From NCBI GenBank assembly GCA_017439185.1, contig JAFRTM010000013.1, positions 124,001-188,000 of the forward strand: a stretch of DNA of 64,000 nt, given 5' to 3'. Source of the DNA: Bacteroidales bacterium (GTDB lineage Bacteria > Bacteroidota > Bacteroidia > Bacteroidales > P3). The stretch's first letter is position 1. Each line of letters starts with the position of its first letter. Positions 51,331 to 58,779 of the stretch are shown here, one piece after another. Both the position numbers and the translations under genes were made by a program. The notes beneath the pieces are model-generated. The model did not search any database. It had not been told where the DNA came from and saw only the letters and a program-made list of their open reading frames with translations.

Positions 51331-52067
51331 AGGCAATTTCTACTGTTTTCAGTCATCGCCACGACAGGATTGTTGTATTCTGCCGCAGTAGGCTTGGCTT
51401 TGTGCCGCACAACCTGGAGCTTTACCGTACGGCGTTCACCCACAAGTCCTATTTCAACCGCAAGGGCGCCGACCCGACTGGCAAGGTGAACAACGAGCGG
51501 CTGGAGTATTTGGGCGACGCGTTGCTGAGTGCCGTGGTGGCGGACTATATCTACAGGAGTTACCCCGACAAGGGCGAGGGATTCCTCACCGAGCTGCGGT
51601 CAAAGATAGTGAGCCGCCAGAGCCTGAACGGAGTGGCCAAGATGCTCGGGCTCGACGAGCTGGTGCTGTGCGACAGCCAACATCCCGCGAGCCACCCCAA
51701 GTCGATAGCCGGCAACACGCTCGAGGCGCTGGTGGGGGCGATATACCTTGACCGGGGCTATGCGTTTGTGAGCAAGATTATCACGCGGGAGTTCCTGGGC
51801 AAGTTGATCGACGTGAGTCAGCTTGCCGTGACCGACTGGAACTACAAGAGCAAGCTCTACGACTATTGCCAGCGGGCGCGGCTGCCGTTGGAGTTCCAGG
51901 TGGTAAAGACCAGCTACCAGGGGCGCGACCACCGGCCCTGCTACGAGGTGGAGGTGGTGATCGCCGGCGAGGCGCAGCAAAGTGGCAAAGGGTCCACCAT
52001 AAAAGAGGCGGAGCAGCAAGCAGCCGAGGCGACATACAAGCGTATGATGGAGAAAACTGAGTTTTGA
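51324..52067 (+). CDS. rnc: ribonuclease III
   Basis: 247 residues from the ATG at 51324, which overlaps the fabF stop. The signature N-E-R-L-E-Y-L-G-D-A-L-L is at 58-69, with E-A-L-V-G-A-I-Y-L-D-R-G as the second acidic site, and a dsRNA-binding domain near 172-240 (N-Y-K-S-K-L-Y-D-Y, G-K-G-S-T-I-K-E-A-E-Q-Q-A-A). It cuts double-stranded RNA, including rRNA precursors. Ends the acpP-fabF-rnc cluster. Confidence 0.96.
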   Translation, partial: SLKAISTVFSHRHDRIVVFCRSRLGFVPHNLELYRTAFTHKSYFNRKGADPTGKVNNERLEYLGDALLSAVVADYIYRSYPDKGEGFLTELRSKIVSRQSLNGVAKMLGLDELVLCDSQHPASHPKSIAGNTLEALVGAIYLDRGYAFVSKIITREFLGKLIDVSQLAVTDWNYKSKLYDYCQRARLPLEFQVVKTSYQGRDHRPCYEVEVVIAGEAQQSGKGSTIKEAEQQAAEATYKRMMEKTEF

Positions 52068-52130
52068 GTTTTAAGTCTTAAGTTTTGAGTCTTGCTCTGC
52101 TCTTGCTCGCAAGAGTAAGACGTCCATTAT

Positions 52131-52229
52131 CGGACCTCACCTTATGTTCACCTTGAGGTGACCTTAATCAATATCGAATCTACGTTGGTTAATAGTCCAT
52201 TAATATTTGGTTAAAGGTTGGTTAATGGT
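52131..52229. repeat. 11-bp periodic tract 5 (9 units)
   Basis: Units of 11 bp: CGGACCTCACC, TTATGTTCACC, TTGAGGTGACC, TTAATCAATAT, CGAATCTACGT, TGGTTAATAGT, CCATTAATATT, TGGTTAAAGGT, TGGTTAATGGT. A tenth unit may precede (ACGTCCATTAT at 52120). It follows rnc by about 60 bp. TTAATCAA and CGAAT recall tracts 1 and 2; GGTTAAT is the reverse complement of the tract-1 core. Confidence 0.78.
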
Positions 52230-52491
52230 TTTGCTTTAGGCAAAGCAAGGCGTTAGTCGGAAATGTTAAATGTTGGGAAAGTGTGCTAACATTCCGCTGA
52301 GTTGAGGCGTTTTTGAGACTATATAGCAGGAGGCGATGAAAAAAAATTGAAAAAAAGTGTGTCCGAAAAACGGACTTGAAAGGTTCTATATATGCGAGGG
52401 GATTTTTAGGAGAGCGAGAGACGACAGACGCGAGTCTGGCGGACGAGCCGTCGGAGGCTGAGAGGACTTTGACATATCAGAAAAAGAGGTT

Positions 52492-52516
52492 GGCGGCAGC
52501 CAGTGAGGCTGCCGCC
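52492..52516. terminator. perfect GC-rich hairpin in the gap after rnc
   Basis: GGCGGCAGCC and GGCTGCCGCC pair perfectly around AGTGA. The stem resembles that at 11378-11406. No T run. It lies in the 660-bp gap between rnc and the BRO-like fragment, where a plus-strand open frame (52376-52714) does not look like a gene. Confidence 0.45.
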
Positions 52517-52601
52517 CCGTCGGGGGTGCGTGGCGGGAGAGGACCGTCACGTCCCGGCTGGAAAGGGGAGAAAAAAGATTTTGGGATTTCAAAAAAAGTT
52601 G

Positions 52602-52609
52602 TATCTTTG
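52602..52609 (+). promoter_or_regulatory. -7 box before the BRO-like fragment
   Basis: TATCTTTG, with TTTG at 52580-52583 (18 nt upstream). A frame for a 29-residue peptide (52625-52714) lies between it and the ATG at 52726; I cannot judge whether it is translated. Confidence 0.5.
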
Positions 52610-52725
52610 CAAGTGGAAGAAATAATGGGATTAAGTAATAAGTTGCTGAGAGATAAAATGATATATTGGAAATGGGTAGGAAGTAAAGTGTTTTTGGGAT
52701 TTATAAAAGGATAGAAAAATATAAA

Positions 52726-52983
52726 ATGACACAGCAGAACGCCATACAGCTTTTTGAAGGGAAGCAAGTTAAAATGTCGTGGAACGAAGAGGATGGAAAA
52801 TACATCAAGCGCATGCGAGCTTGCGACATCGAACTCGACTCCAGTAGGGGTACAATTTGTACCCCTACTGAAATGACTGCCATAGATGGGAAGAAGATTC
52901 TTGCGACGCTGTCGCAAACATTTACCATCAATTTTGCGGAAGGCTGGAGTTACAATTGGAGAATACTGTCTCGACAGAAATAG
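52726..52983 (+). pseudogene. short BRO-N-like fragment, probably decayed
   Basis: 85 codons. The first 20 or so residues (M-T-Q-Q-N-A-I-Q-L-F-E-G-K-Q-V-K, then W-N-E-E-D-G-K-Y) match the start of BRO-N/DinD-type antirepressor-like proteins (N-A-I-x-L-F-E-x-K-Q-V-R, W-D-E-E). After that the similarity stops, and the sequence runs into a segment holding a perfect 29-bp palindrome. I take it as a truncated gene at the left edge of the AT-rich restriction island. It could instead be a small real protein. Confidence 0.45.
52842..52870. repeat. perfect 29-bp palindrome
   Basis: CAGTAGGGGTACAA, a central T, and its exact reverse complement. It lies within the BRO-like fragment. An operator, a hairpin-shaped mobile-element end or a terminator-like structure are possible. 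Confidence 0.85.
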
Positions 52984-53126
52984 AGCAATTCCTAATTGCA
53001 CAAATGACACAATCCTAAAATAGGCAATAAATTATAAACAGGAATAAATACAATCATATACAAAAAGACAAAGAAAGATAGAATAATAATAAATTAATAA
53101 CATAGCGCGAGCGAATTATTCGGCAT

Positions 53127-53313
53127 ACCTTGAAACTTCGGAAATTTCAATCGTATAAATGCTAATAAGTCAGCAAGCGTCTGCGTTGGTGCAGGCGAGA
53201 CTTATCTGTTTATACGGGCATCCGAAGGCCTCAAGGTGCAGAGAATCGAACCTGCACCTTTTGTTTTGGATGCCTGTACCGCTGAATGGGTCAATCGCCA
53301 GCAAACGCAGACG
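53127..53313. promoter_or_regulatory. nested inverted-repeat element with two exclusive folds, abutting the restriction gene
   Basis: Fold A: 53127-53133 with 53231-53237, 53136-53142 with 53221-53227, 53152-53159 with 53209-53216, 53165-53171 with 53199-53205 (29 perfect pairs in four blocks). Fold B: 53178-53198 with 53295-53313 (imperfect, 10 bp perfect at the outside: CGTCTGCGTT/AACGCAGACG), 53217-53223 with 53268-53274, and 53233-53241 with 53252-53260 (AAGGTGCAG/CTGCACCTT). Fold B ends one base before the ATG at 53315. On the minus strand the last hairpin contains GGTTCGATTC, like a tRNA T arm. It could be a switching leader, a small RNA gene or a palindromic mobile element. The 100 bp upstream are AT-rich with no gene. 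Confidence 0.6.
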
Positions 53314-53314
53314 T

Positions 53315-55111
53315 ATGGATAGATACACAATGGTACAAACTGTGGGGCAGCAATACCTCAGCTCAAATATTGAAAATAACGAGTTTAGTTACCAGCAAGC
53401 ATTTAACGCTGTTCATAAGGATTTTTCATCGGCAAAAATCGGCTCGTATAAGGATTTGGATATCCGTTTTGTGGATAAGGACTCACGAGTGGCTGTTCTT
53501 ATTGAAACAAAAGCAAATTTCGACAGAGCATTAAAGAAAGCAAAAGAACAACTTAATGCCTATATGTCGTATGAGCAAGTTCTCACAGGGTATAAAATAA
53601 TTGGTATAATTGCCAACACTTCGGATAATCGCATCCGTGTGTGGCGTGATTGCGTGTCAGACGAGACATTTCTCCCCGACCAACAAACACTTACATCTTT
53701 TAGTGACTATCGGAACATTGTGTCTCCTGCCCGTGTTAACAACAAAGAGCAGGTTATTAAAAGCACTTACCGTCTAAATGAAACCTTACACGGATTAGGT
53801 ATCGACGAGAAACTCCGTAGTCAATTTGTGGGTACATGTATTCTCGCTCTCAAAAACCATCTCATATACAAAGGACTTTCTACTGCCCAAATATTACAGG
53901 GAATATACGATGTTTTAAGCTCGCTTCTTAATGATGACCTCAACCGAGCCAACAAACTATCAATTCTTCACACAAAAGTTCTCCAAAGTCAAAAGATAAG
54001 GCAACTAAAATCGGAAGACATCACTATGGTTCTTGACGATATAAGTCGAGAAATCATGCCCTACATAAATGAAGAAACGACAAAAGGTCAGGACTTGCTA
54101 AACTTGTTTTTTACCACATTCAATAAATATGTGGGCAAAGCGGATAAAAACCAAGCATTTACGCCTGATCATATAGTTTCGTTCATGTGCGATGTGATAG
54201 GTATCAATCGCAATTCGCGTGTGCTTGACCCTTGTTGTGGTAGCGGAGCTTTCCTTGTTCGTGCAATGACAAATGCTCTCAATGACTGTCAGAATAAAGG
54301 TGAACGCATGGAGGTAAAAAAACATCACATATATGGCATAGAGACAGAAGAAGCAGCTTTTGGTCTTAGTACTACAAACATGCTAATACATAGTGACGGC
54401 AATTCTAATGTTGTTATGGAAAGTTGCTTTGATATGGAGCAATGGATTAAAGATGCGCATATAGACCGTGTACTAATGAATCCACCTTATAATGCACAGC
54501 GTCCATTCTGCCAACCGTCCTATGTAAAACAATGGAAAAAAGATTGCAAAGAAGATCCCAGTAAGGGATTACACTATTTGTACTACGTGGCTGAAACGGT
54601 TGGTACTGGTAAATTGGCAATCTTACTACCCATGCAATGTGCAATCGGAGACAAAGGGGACATTAAGAAATATAAAGAGTTGATGATGCAACACCACCGA
54701 CTCGATGCTGTTTTTTCGCTTCCAGCAGAAATGTTCTATCCCGGTGCAAGCGTGGTTGCATGTTGCATGATTTGGGAATTAGGAGTACGGCATGAAACCG
54801 CTAACACCGAAACATTCTTTGGCTACTTTAAAGAAGATGGTTTTGTCAAACGAAAAAATCTCGGTCGGGTGGAACGTATTGACCCACAAACTGGCGAAGG
54901 GGCTTGGGCGGCAATACATGATAAGTGGCTTAATCTTTACAAAACTCGTACCGCTGAGGTGGGTTTGTCTGCTGTGAAAAAAGTTACATTTGAAGACGAG
55001 TGGTGTGCTGAAGCATATATGGAAACTGATTATAGCACCCTTTCCGATAGCGACTTTATATATAAGCTGGTTAATTATGCCGCTTTTTTGGTGCAAAACG
55101 AGGAGGTATAA
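53315..55111 (+). CDS. BcgI-like fused nuclease/N6-adenine methyltransferase
   Basis: 598 residues from the ATG at 53315, the first base after the inverted-repeat element; a longer frame to 53159 reads through the repeat and is less likely. N-terminal PD-(D/E)XK nuclease: D-L-D-I-R-F at 47-52 and I-E-T-K at 63-66. Then a helical domain and an N6-adenine methylase: motif I V-L-D-P-C-C-G-S-G-A-F at 303-313 and catalytic N-P-P-Y at 389-392. The layout and size recall the A subunit of BcgI-type (type IIB) enzymes, which cut and methylate with one protein plus a specificity subunit, and no separate hsdR is present. Visibly AT-rich. Confidence 0.82.
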   Translation: MDRYTMVQTVGQQYLSSNIENNEFSYQQAFNAVHKDFSSAKIGSYKDLDIRFVDKDSRVAVLIETKANFDRALKKAKEQLNAYMSYEQVLTGYKIIGIIANTSDNRIRVWRDCVSDETFLPDQQTLTSFSDYRNIVSPARVNNKEQVIKSTYRLNETLHGLGIDEKLRSQFVGTCILALKNHLIYKGLSTAQILQGIYDVLSSLLNDDLNRANKLSILHTKVLQSQKIRQLKSEDITMVLDDISREIMPYINEETTKGQDLLNLFFTTFNKYVGKADKNQAFTPDHIVSFMCDVIGINRNSRVLDPCCGSGAFLVRAMTNALNDCQNKGERMEVKKHHIYGIETEEAAFGLSTTNMLIHSDGNSNVVMESCFDMEQWIKDAHIDRVLMNPPYNAQRPFCQPSYVKQWKKDCKEDPSKGLHYLYYVAETVGTGKLAILLPMQCAIGDKGDIKKYKELMMQHHRLDAVFSLPAEMFYPGASVVACCMIWELGVRHETANTETFFGYFKEDGFVKRKNLGRVERIDPQTGEGAWAAIHDKWLNLYKTRTAEVGLSAVKKVTFEDEWCAEAYMETDYSTLSDSDFIYKLVNYAAFLVQNEEV

Positions 55112-55112
55112 T

Positions 55113-56177
55113 ATGGATACAGGCAAATGGAAATGGTTTCGTTATGACGAGGTTTTTGAAATAAAGCATGGTTTCTATAACAAAAAACCAGAAGATAATC
55201 CCAATGGGGATATTCCGTTTATTGGGGCTACTGATTCAAATAATGGGATTACCTCTCATTCTGATTTGGATACAATAGACGCAACAACAAAAACAGGAGA
55301 TGGCAACAATGCTCCGTTATGCGAGAAGATATTTGATAATTGTATAGCAGTTACAAATAATGGATCAGTTGGGTATGCATACTACCAAAAGAAGCCCTTT
55401 ACCTGTACGCACGACGTAAATCCTTTGTATGTAAAAGGGATTGAGTTAAATCCTTATGTTGCTCTATTTTTATGTACCCTGATAGAAAAAGAACGATTCC
55501 GTTGGGCTTATGGCCGGAAATGGCGACCCATTCGTATGCCATCTTCTCTTATCAAACTGCCCGTAACTACTGATGGTACTCCGGACTGGAAATATATGGA
55601 GAAATATATAAAAGAAACCATCATTCCCAAGCTTCCTCGGAAAGCACAGAATATTTGGCTGAAAAAATACGAAACAGATTCTATCAATAACGACGATATT
55701 CAACTTAATACCGATGAATGGCACTGGTTTAAATGGAAAGATCTATTTGATATAAAAAAAGGAAAACGACTGACGAAGGAAGATATGATAGTTGGAGACA
55801 TTCGTTACATTGGAGCAATCGATTCAAACAACGGATTATCTGCATTAATTGGGAATAATATGCATCTGCATAAAGGAAACACAATTTCTGTTTCTTATAA
55901 TGGTTCTATTGGCTATGCATTCTATCAAGACCAAGAATTTTGGGCGACGGACGATGTTAATGTATTGTATCCCAAATTTACGCTAAATCAGTATATCGCA
56001 TTATTTATATGCACATTGATTGAAAAGGAACAATACAGATTTTGTTATGGCAGAAAATGGGATTTGGAAATGATGAAAGACTCTCGTCTAAAATTGCCGG
56101 TAACAACGGCAGGAACTCCCGACTGGAAATTCATGGAAGATTATATAAAGTCTCTTCCATACTCAAAGAATATTTAG
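55113..56177 (+). CDS. restriction specificity (S) subunit with two target-recognition domains
   Basis: 354 residues from the ATG at 55113, one base after the methylase stop. Two homologous halves: first W-K-W-F-R-Y-D-E-V-F-E-I (about 5-16), I-G-A-T-D-S-N-N-G-I and L-P-V-T-T-D-G-T-P-D-W-K-Y-M; second W-H-W-F-K-W-K-D-L-F-D-I, I-G-A-I-D-S-N-N-G-L and L-P-V-T-T-A-G-T-P-D-W-K-F-M. Each half carries Y-N/N-x-G-S-(V/I)-G-Y-A-(Y/F)-Y-Q. This is the BcgB/HsdS plan in which each domain reads half of a bipartite site. It pairs with the upstream fused enzyme. Confidence 0.88.
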   Translation: MDTGKWKWFRYDEVFEIKHGFYNKKPEDNPNGDIPFIGATDSNNGITSHSDLDTIDATTKTGDGNNAPLCEKIFDNCIAVTNNGSVGYAYYQKKPFTCTHDVNPLYVKGIELNPYVALFLCTLIEKERFRWAYGRKWRPIRMPSSLIKLPVTTDGTPDWKYMEKYIKETIIPKLPRKAQNIWLKKYETDSINNDDIQLNTDEWHWFKWKDLFDIKKGKRLTKEDMIVGDIRYIGAIDSNNGLSALIGNNMHLHKGNTISVSYNGSIGYAFYQDQEFWATDDVNVLYPKFTLNQYIALFICTLIEKEQYRFCYGRKWDLEMMKDSRLKLPVTTAGTPDWKFMEDYIKSLPYSKNI

Positions 56178-56334
56178 CACCTCATGCCACGAAAGAACAA
56201 ATACCGCCATCAGGATAGGATTGCCATGCAGCATTACTGCTCGATATAATTGGTATTTATGGATGACATTTTAGGTTAAAGGTAGTAGAGATGGGGAGTA
56301 GTTGTTTGTTTTTTGAGGCCCTCGTTTTTTTGTC

Positions 56335-56400
56335 TGAAGTAAAACATATGTAAAACACGGTTCAACCATATCTCAACCATATATGTGACATGGTTGGAGC
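56335..56400. repeat. 11-bp periodic tract 6 (6 units)
   Basis: Units of 11 bp: TGAAGTAAAAC, ATATGTAAAAC, ACGGTTCAACC, ATATCTCAACC, ATATATGTGAC, ATGGTTGGAGC. It lies in the 375-bp gap between the S subunit and ribBA. The rest of the gap is AT-rich with the ribBA promoter at its right end. Confidence 0.7.
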
Positions 56401-56503
56401 AGGGGTGTTGGGGATGGGTGTATTAGAGAGGAATCAAGGGTTGATTTTGGAGGGGGATATAATATTTTATGCGATAAATAATGATTATTGCAAAAAAATG
56501 TTG

Positions 56504-56511
56504 TATCTTTG
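56504..56511 (+). promoter_or_regulatory. -7 box of ribBA
   Basis: TATCTTTG, 41 bp before the ATG at 56553. I see no FMN riboswitch in the leader, which is too short. Confidence 0.65.
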
Positions 56512-56552
56512 CAAAATTGTTTTAATAGATATTTATTATAAAAAATATTGTT

Positions 56553-57764
56553 ATGGATTTCAAACTCAATACTATAGAGGACGCGCTGGAGGATTTCAGG
56601 GAGGGGAAATTTGTGATTGTGGTGGACGATGAGGACAGGGAGAACGAGGGTGATTTTATAATGGCGGCGGAGAAGGTGACGCCTGAGGCGGTGAACTTTA
56701 TGCTGAAGAACGGAAGGGGTGTGCTGTGTGCCCCGATCACCGAGGACCGTTGCCGTGAGCTGAACCTGGACATGCAGGTGCATGACAACACGTCGCTGCT
56801 TGGCACGCCGTTCACGGTGACGGTGGACCGTCTGGGCCAGGGTTGCACGACGGGTGTGAGCATGCACGACAGGGCTACGACCATCAGGGCGTTGGCTGAC
56901 CCGGAGACCAAGGCGTCGGACCTGGGAAGGCCGGGACATGTGAACCCGCTGAGGGCAAGGAACGGCGGTGTGCTGGTGAGGGCCGGCCACACGGAGGCGT
57001 CGATAGACCTGGCGAGGCTGGCTGGATTGTATCCGGCAGCTGCGCTGATAGAGATCATCAACGACGACGGCACTATGGCGAGGATGCCGCAGCTGCAGGA
57101 GGTGGCGAAGAAATTCGGATTGAAGATTATCACAATAAAAGATTTGATAGCCTACAGGGTGGCGCACGAGACGCTGATTAGGAGAGAGGAAGAGGTGGGA
57201 CTTCCGACGAAGTGGGGCGACTTCAGACTGCTGGCCTACACGCAGCTGGACAACGGTGCGACGCACATGGTGCTGAGGAAAGGAGAGTGGAAAGAGGGCG
57301 AGCCGGTGCTGGTGAGGGTGCATTCGAGCTGTGCTACGGGCGACATCTTCGGGTCGTGCAAGTGTGACTGCGGCGACCAGCTGCACAGGGCTATGGAGAT
57401 GATAGAGGAGGAGGGTCGCGGCCTGGTGGTGTATATGAGCCAGGAGGGCCGGGGCATCGGACTGGTGAACAAGCTGAAGGCCTACCACCTGCAGGAGGAG
57501 GGGCTGGACACGGTGGACGCGAACCTGCAACTGGGTTTCAAGGCCGACGAGAGGGACTACGGCATCGGAGCTCAGATACTGAGAGATTTGGGAGTTACGA
57601 AGATGAGGCTCATCACTAACAACCCGGTGAAGAGGAGCGGTCTGGAGGGCTACGGCCTGGAGATAGTGGAGACGGTGCCGATAGTGATAGAGCCGAACAA
57701 GTTCAACGAGAGGTATCTGAAGACAAAGCAGGAGAGGATGGGGCACGATTTGCACCTGGATTAG
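56553..57764 (+). CDS. ribBA: bifunctional DHBP synthase/GTP cyclohydrolase II
   Basis: 403 residues. N-terminal half is 3,4-dihydroxy-2-butanone-4-phosphate synthase ([10 protein letters not shown] at about 26-35, [14 protein letters not shown]). C-terminal half is GTP cyclohydrolase II with zinc ligands in [15 protein letters not shown] and [10 protein letters not shown]. Both are entry steps of riboflavin synthesis. Full length, own promoter. Confidence 0.96.
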   Translation: MDFKLNTIEDALEDFREGKFVIVVDDEDRENEGDFIMAAEKVTPEAVNFMLKNGRGVLCAPITEDRCRELNLDMQVHDNTSLLGTPFTVTVDRLGQGCTTGVSMHDRATTIRALADPETKASDLGRPGHVNPLRARNGGVLVRAGHTEASIDLARLAGLYPAAALIEIINDDGTMARMPQLQEVAKKFGLKIITIKDLIAYRVAHETLIRREEEVGLPTKWGDFRLLAYTQLDNGATHMVLRKGEWKEGEPVLVRVHSSCATGDIFGSCKCDCGDQLHRAMEMIEEEGRGLVVYMSQEGRGIGLVNKLKAYHLQEEGLDTVDANLQLGFKADERDYGIGAQILRDLGVTKMRLITNNPVKRSGLEGYGLEIVETVPIVIEPNKFNERYLKTKQERMGHDLHLD

Positions 57765-57838
57765 GTGATGGAGACAAAAAAACTTTAGGTGCTAAACGGT
57801 TGAAAGAGCATTAATTAGATTTATATATAAAAAGTTTT

Positions 57839-57870
57839 TTTGTCAGATATAAAAATTATTAGTAATTTTG
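57839..57870 (+). promoter_or_regulatory. promoter of the coiled-coil/zapA operon
   Basis: TTTG at 57839-57842, 20 nt, TAATTTTG at 57863-57870; 21 bp before the ATG at 57892. Confidence 0.75.
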
Positions 57871-57891
57871 CACGAATTATTGTAACGAAGT

Positions 57892-58194
57892 ATGGCAGAA
57901 CTGGAGGACATGGAAAGGGCGCTGAAAGAGGTGGGCGAGAAGGTAGGACGTCTGGTGGAGGAGAATGCCCGTCTGAGAAGGGAGAGAGCGGAATGGACGG
58001 CGAAGCTGGCGGAGTTGCAGAAGAAAATAGAAGATAAAAACATAATAATAAACAAATTAGAACAAGAAAAAGGAATAATTAATCAAGGTAATGCGCAGAC
58101 AGGAGGAGAGGGGACAGCAGAGATGAAGAGGCGTATAGACCAACTCATAAAAGAGATAGAGAAGAGTTTGGCAATATTGGCAAAGGTAGATTGA
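57892..58194 (+). CDS. coiled-coil protein preceding zapA
   Basis: 100 residues, almost entirely heptad-like coiled coil (E-N-A-R-L-R-R-E-R-A-E-W-T-A-K-L-A-E-L-Q and onward) with a break near N-Q-G-N-A-Q-T-G-G-E. Size and form recall ZapB, which bridges ZapA to the chromosome terminus in other bacteria, but no sequence family is recognisable. It is followed 5 bp later by zapA, so a division role is inferred from context. Confidence 0.7.
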   Translation: MAELEDMERALKEVGEKVGRLVEENARLRRERAEWTAKLAELQKKIEDKNIIINKLEQEKGIINQGNAQTGGEGTAEMKRRIDQLIKEIEKSLAILAKVD

Positions 58195-58199
58195 AGGCA

Positions 58200-58520
58200 A
58201 TGGAACAAGACACAGGACAGACCACGGTTACGATATTGGGACGCAGCTACCGGTTGAAGATAGCTGAGGAAGACCGTAAGTATTTGTGTGAGGCGGCAGA
58301 GCGGATAGAGCAGCAGGCGCGCCAGTACGGCAAGCGCTATGCCTATCACGACAATCAGGATTTGCTGGCGATGGTGGTGTTGTCGAAACTCACTCAGTTT
58401 TATAAGGCTCAAGAATTGTTGGAGGGGCAGGAGAGGCGGATGAAGGAAGAGCTGAGCCGGATAGACGGGCTGCTGGCAGCGGCGTTGGAGCAGCCGGAGA
58501 GGAAGGAGGAAGACCAATGA
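58200..58520 (+). CDS. zapA: cell division protein ZapA
   Basis: 106 residues from the ATG at 58200. N-terminal V-T-I-L-G-R-S-Y-R-L-K beta hairpin and a long helix (Y-L-C-E-A-A-E-R-I-E-Q-Q-A, then D-L-L-A-M-V-V-L-S-K-L) typical of ZapA, which bundles FtsZ filaments at mid-cell. In many bacteria zapA lies just before the 6S RNA gene, and a suitable RNA follows here. Confidence 0.88.
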   Translation: MEQDTGQTTVTILGRSYRLKIAEEDRKYLCEAAERIEQQARQYGKRYAYHDNQDLLAMVVLSKLTQFYKAQELLEGQERRMKEELSRIDGLLAAALEQPERKEEDQ

Positions 58521-58558
58521 GAAGAGGGTCAAGATATGAGTTGGCGAAAAGGAGAAAT

Positions 58559-58713
58559 ACTGCATCGAACCTGAAACAGTTTGTAAACTCAACAGTATTT
58601 ACAGACCGAGTAAGCTCAGGGGTGGGTAGATTGTATAATTGAGACACCCGGCACTCAAATCCTATCAGAATTGGGGTTTCAAAACTCTTGGAGGGTTCGG
58701 ATGCAGTTTTTTT
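58559..58713 (+). ncRNA. ssrS: probable 6S RNA
   Basis: A rod-shaped RNA of about 150 nt between zapA and rny. The closing stem pairs 58559-58571 with 58694-58707 (CTGCATCGAACC against GGTTCGGATGCAG, one bulge), followed by a T7 run that would end transcription. Inside, TGAAAC pairs with GTTTCA, leaving unpaired central strands, and a GGGTG/CACCC hairpin caps the end. 6S RNA mimics an open promoter and holds RNA polymerase in stationary phase. The zapA-ssrS order known from proteobacteria supports the call; the promoter is not obvious. Confidence 0.6.
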
Positions 58714-58779
58714 GAAAGAGAGGGATGCTGAGAGAAGAAAGGCCTGGAAAGCGCAGAGCCACAAAAAAGTAAAATCACT

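Noticed and set aside
52376..52714. Plus-strand open frame of 112 codons after rnc
   Set aside because: Low-complexity Arg/Glu/Gly-rich translation crossing a perfect GC hairpin and a promoter box; its start codon lies in AT-rich spacer. No family resemblance. Its last 29 codons could be a separate peptide but there is no evidence.
53233..53300. Minus-strand tRNA-Trp-like sequence (T arm GGTTCGATTC, CCA in an anticodon-like loop)
   Set aside because: The T stem needs a one-base insertion and no acceptor stem can be formed; better explained by the inverted-repeat hairpin.
53159..53314. N-terminal extension of the BcgI-like protein
   Set aside because: The frame is open back to 53159, but it reads through the inverted-repeat element and its translation has no domain character, while the ATG at 53315 directly begins the nuclease domain.
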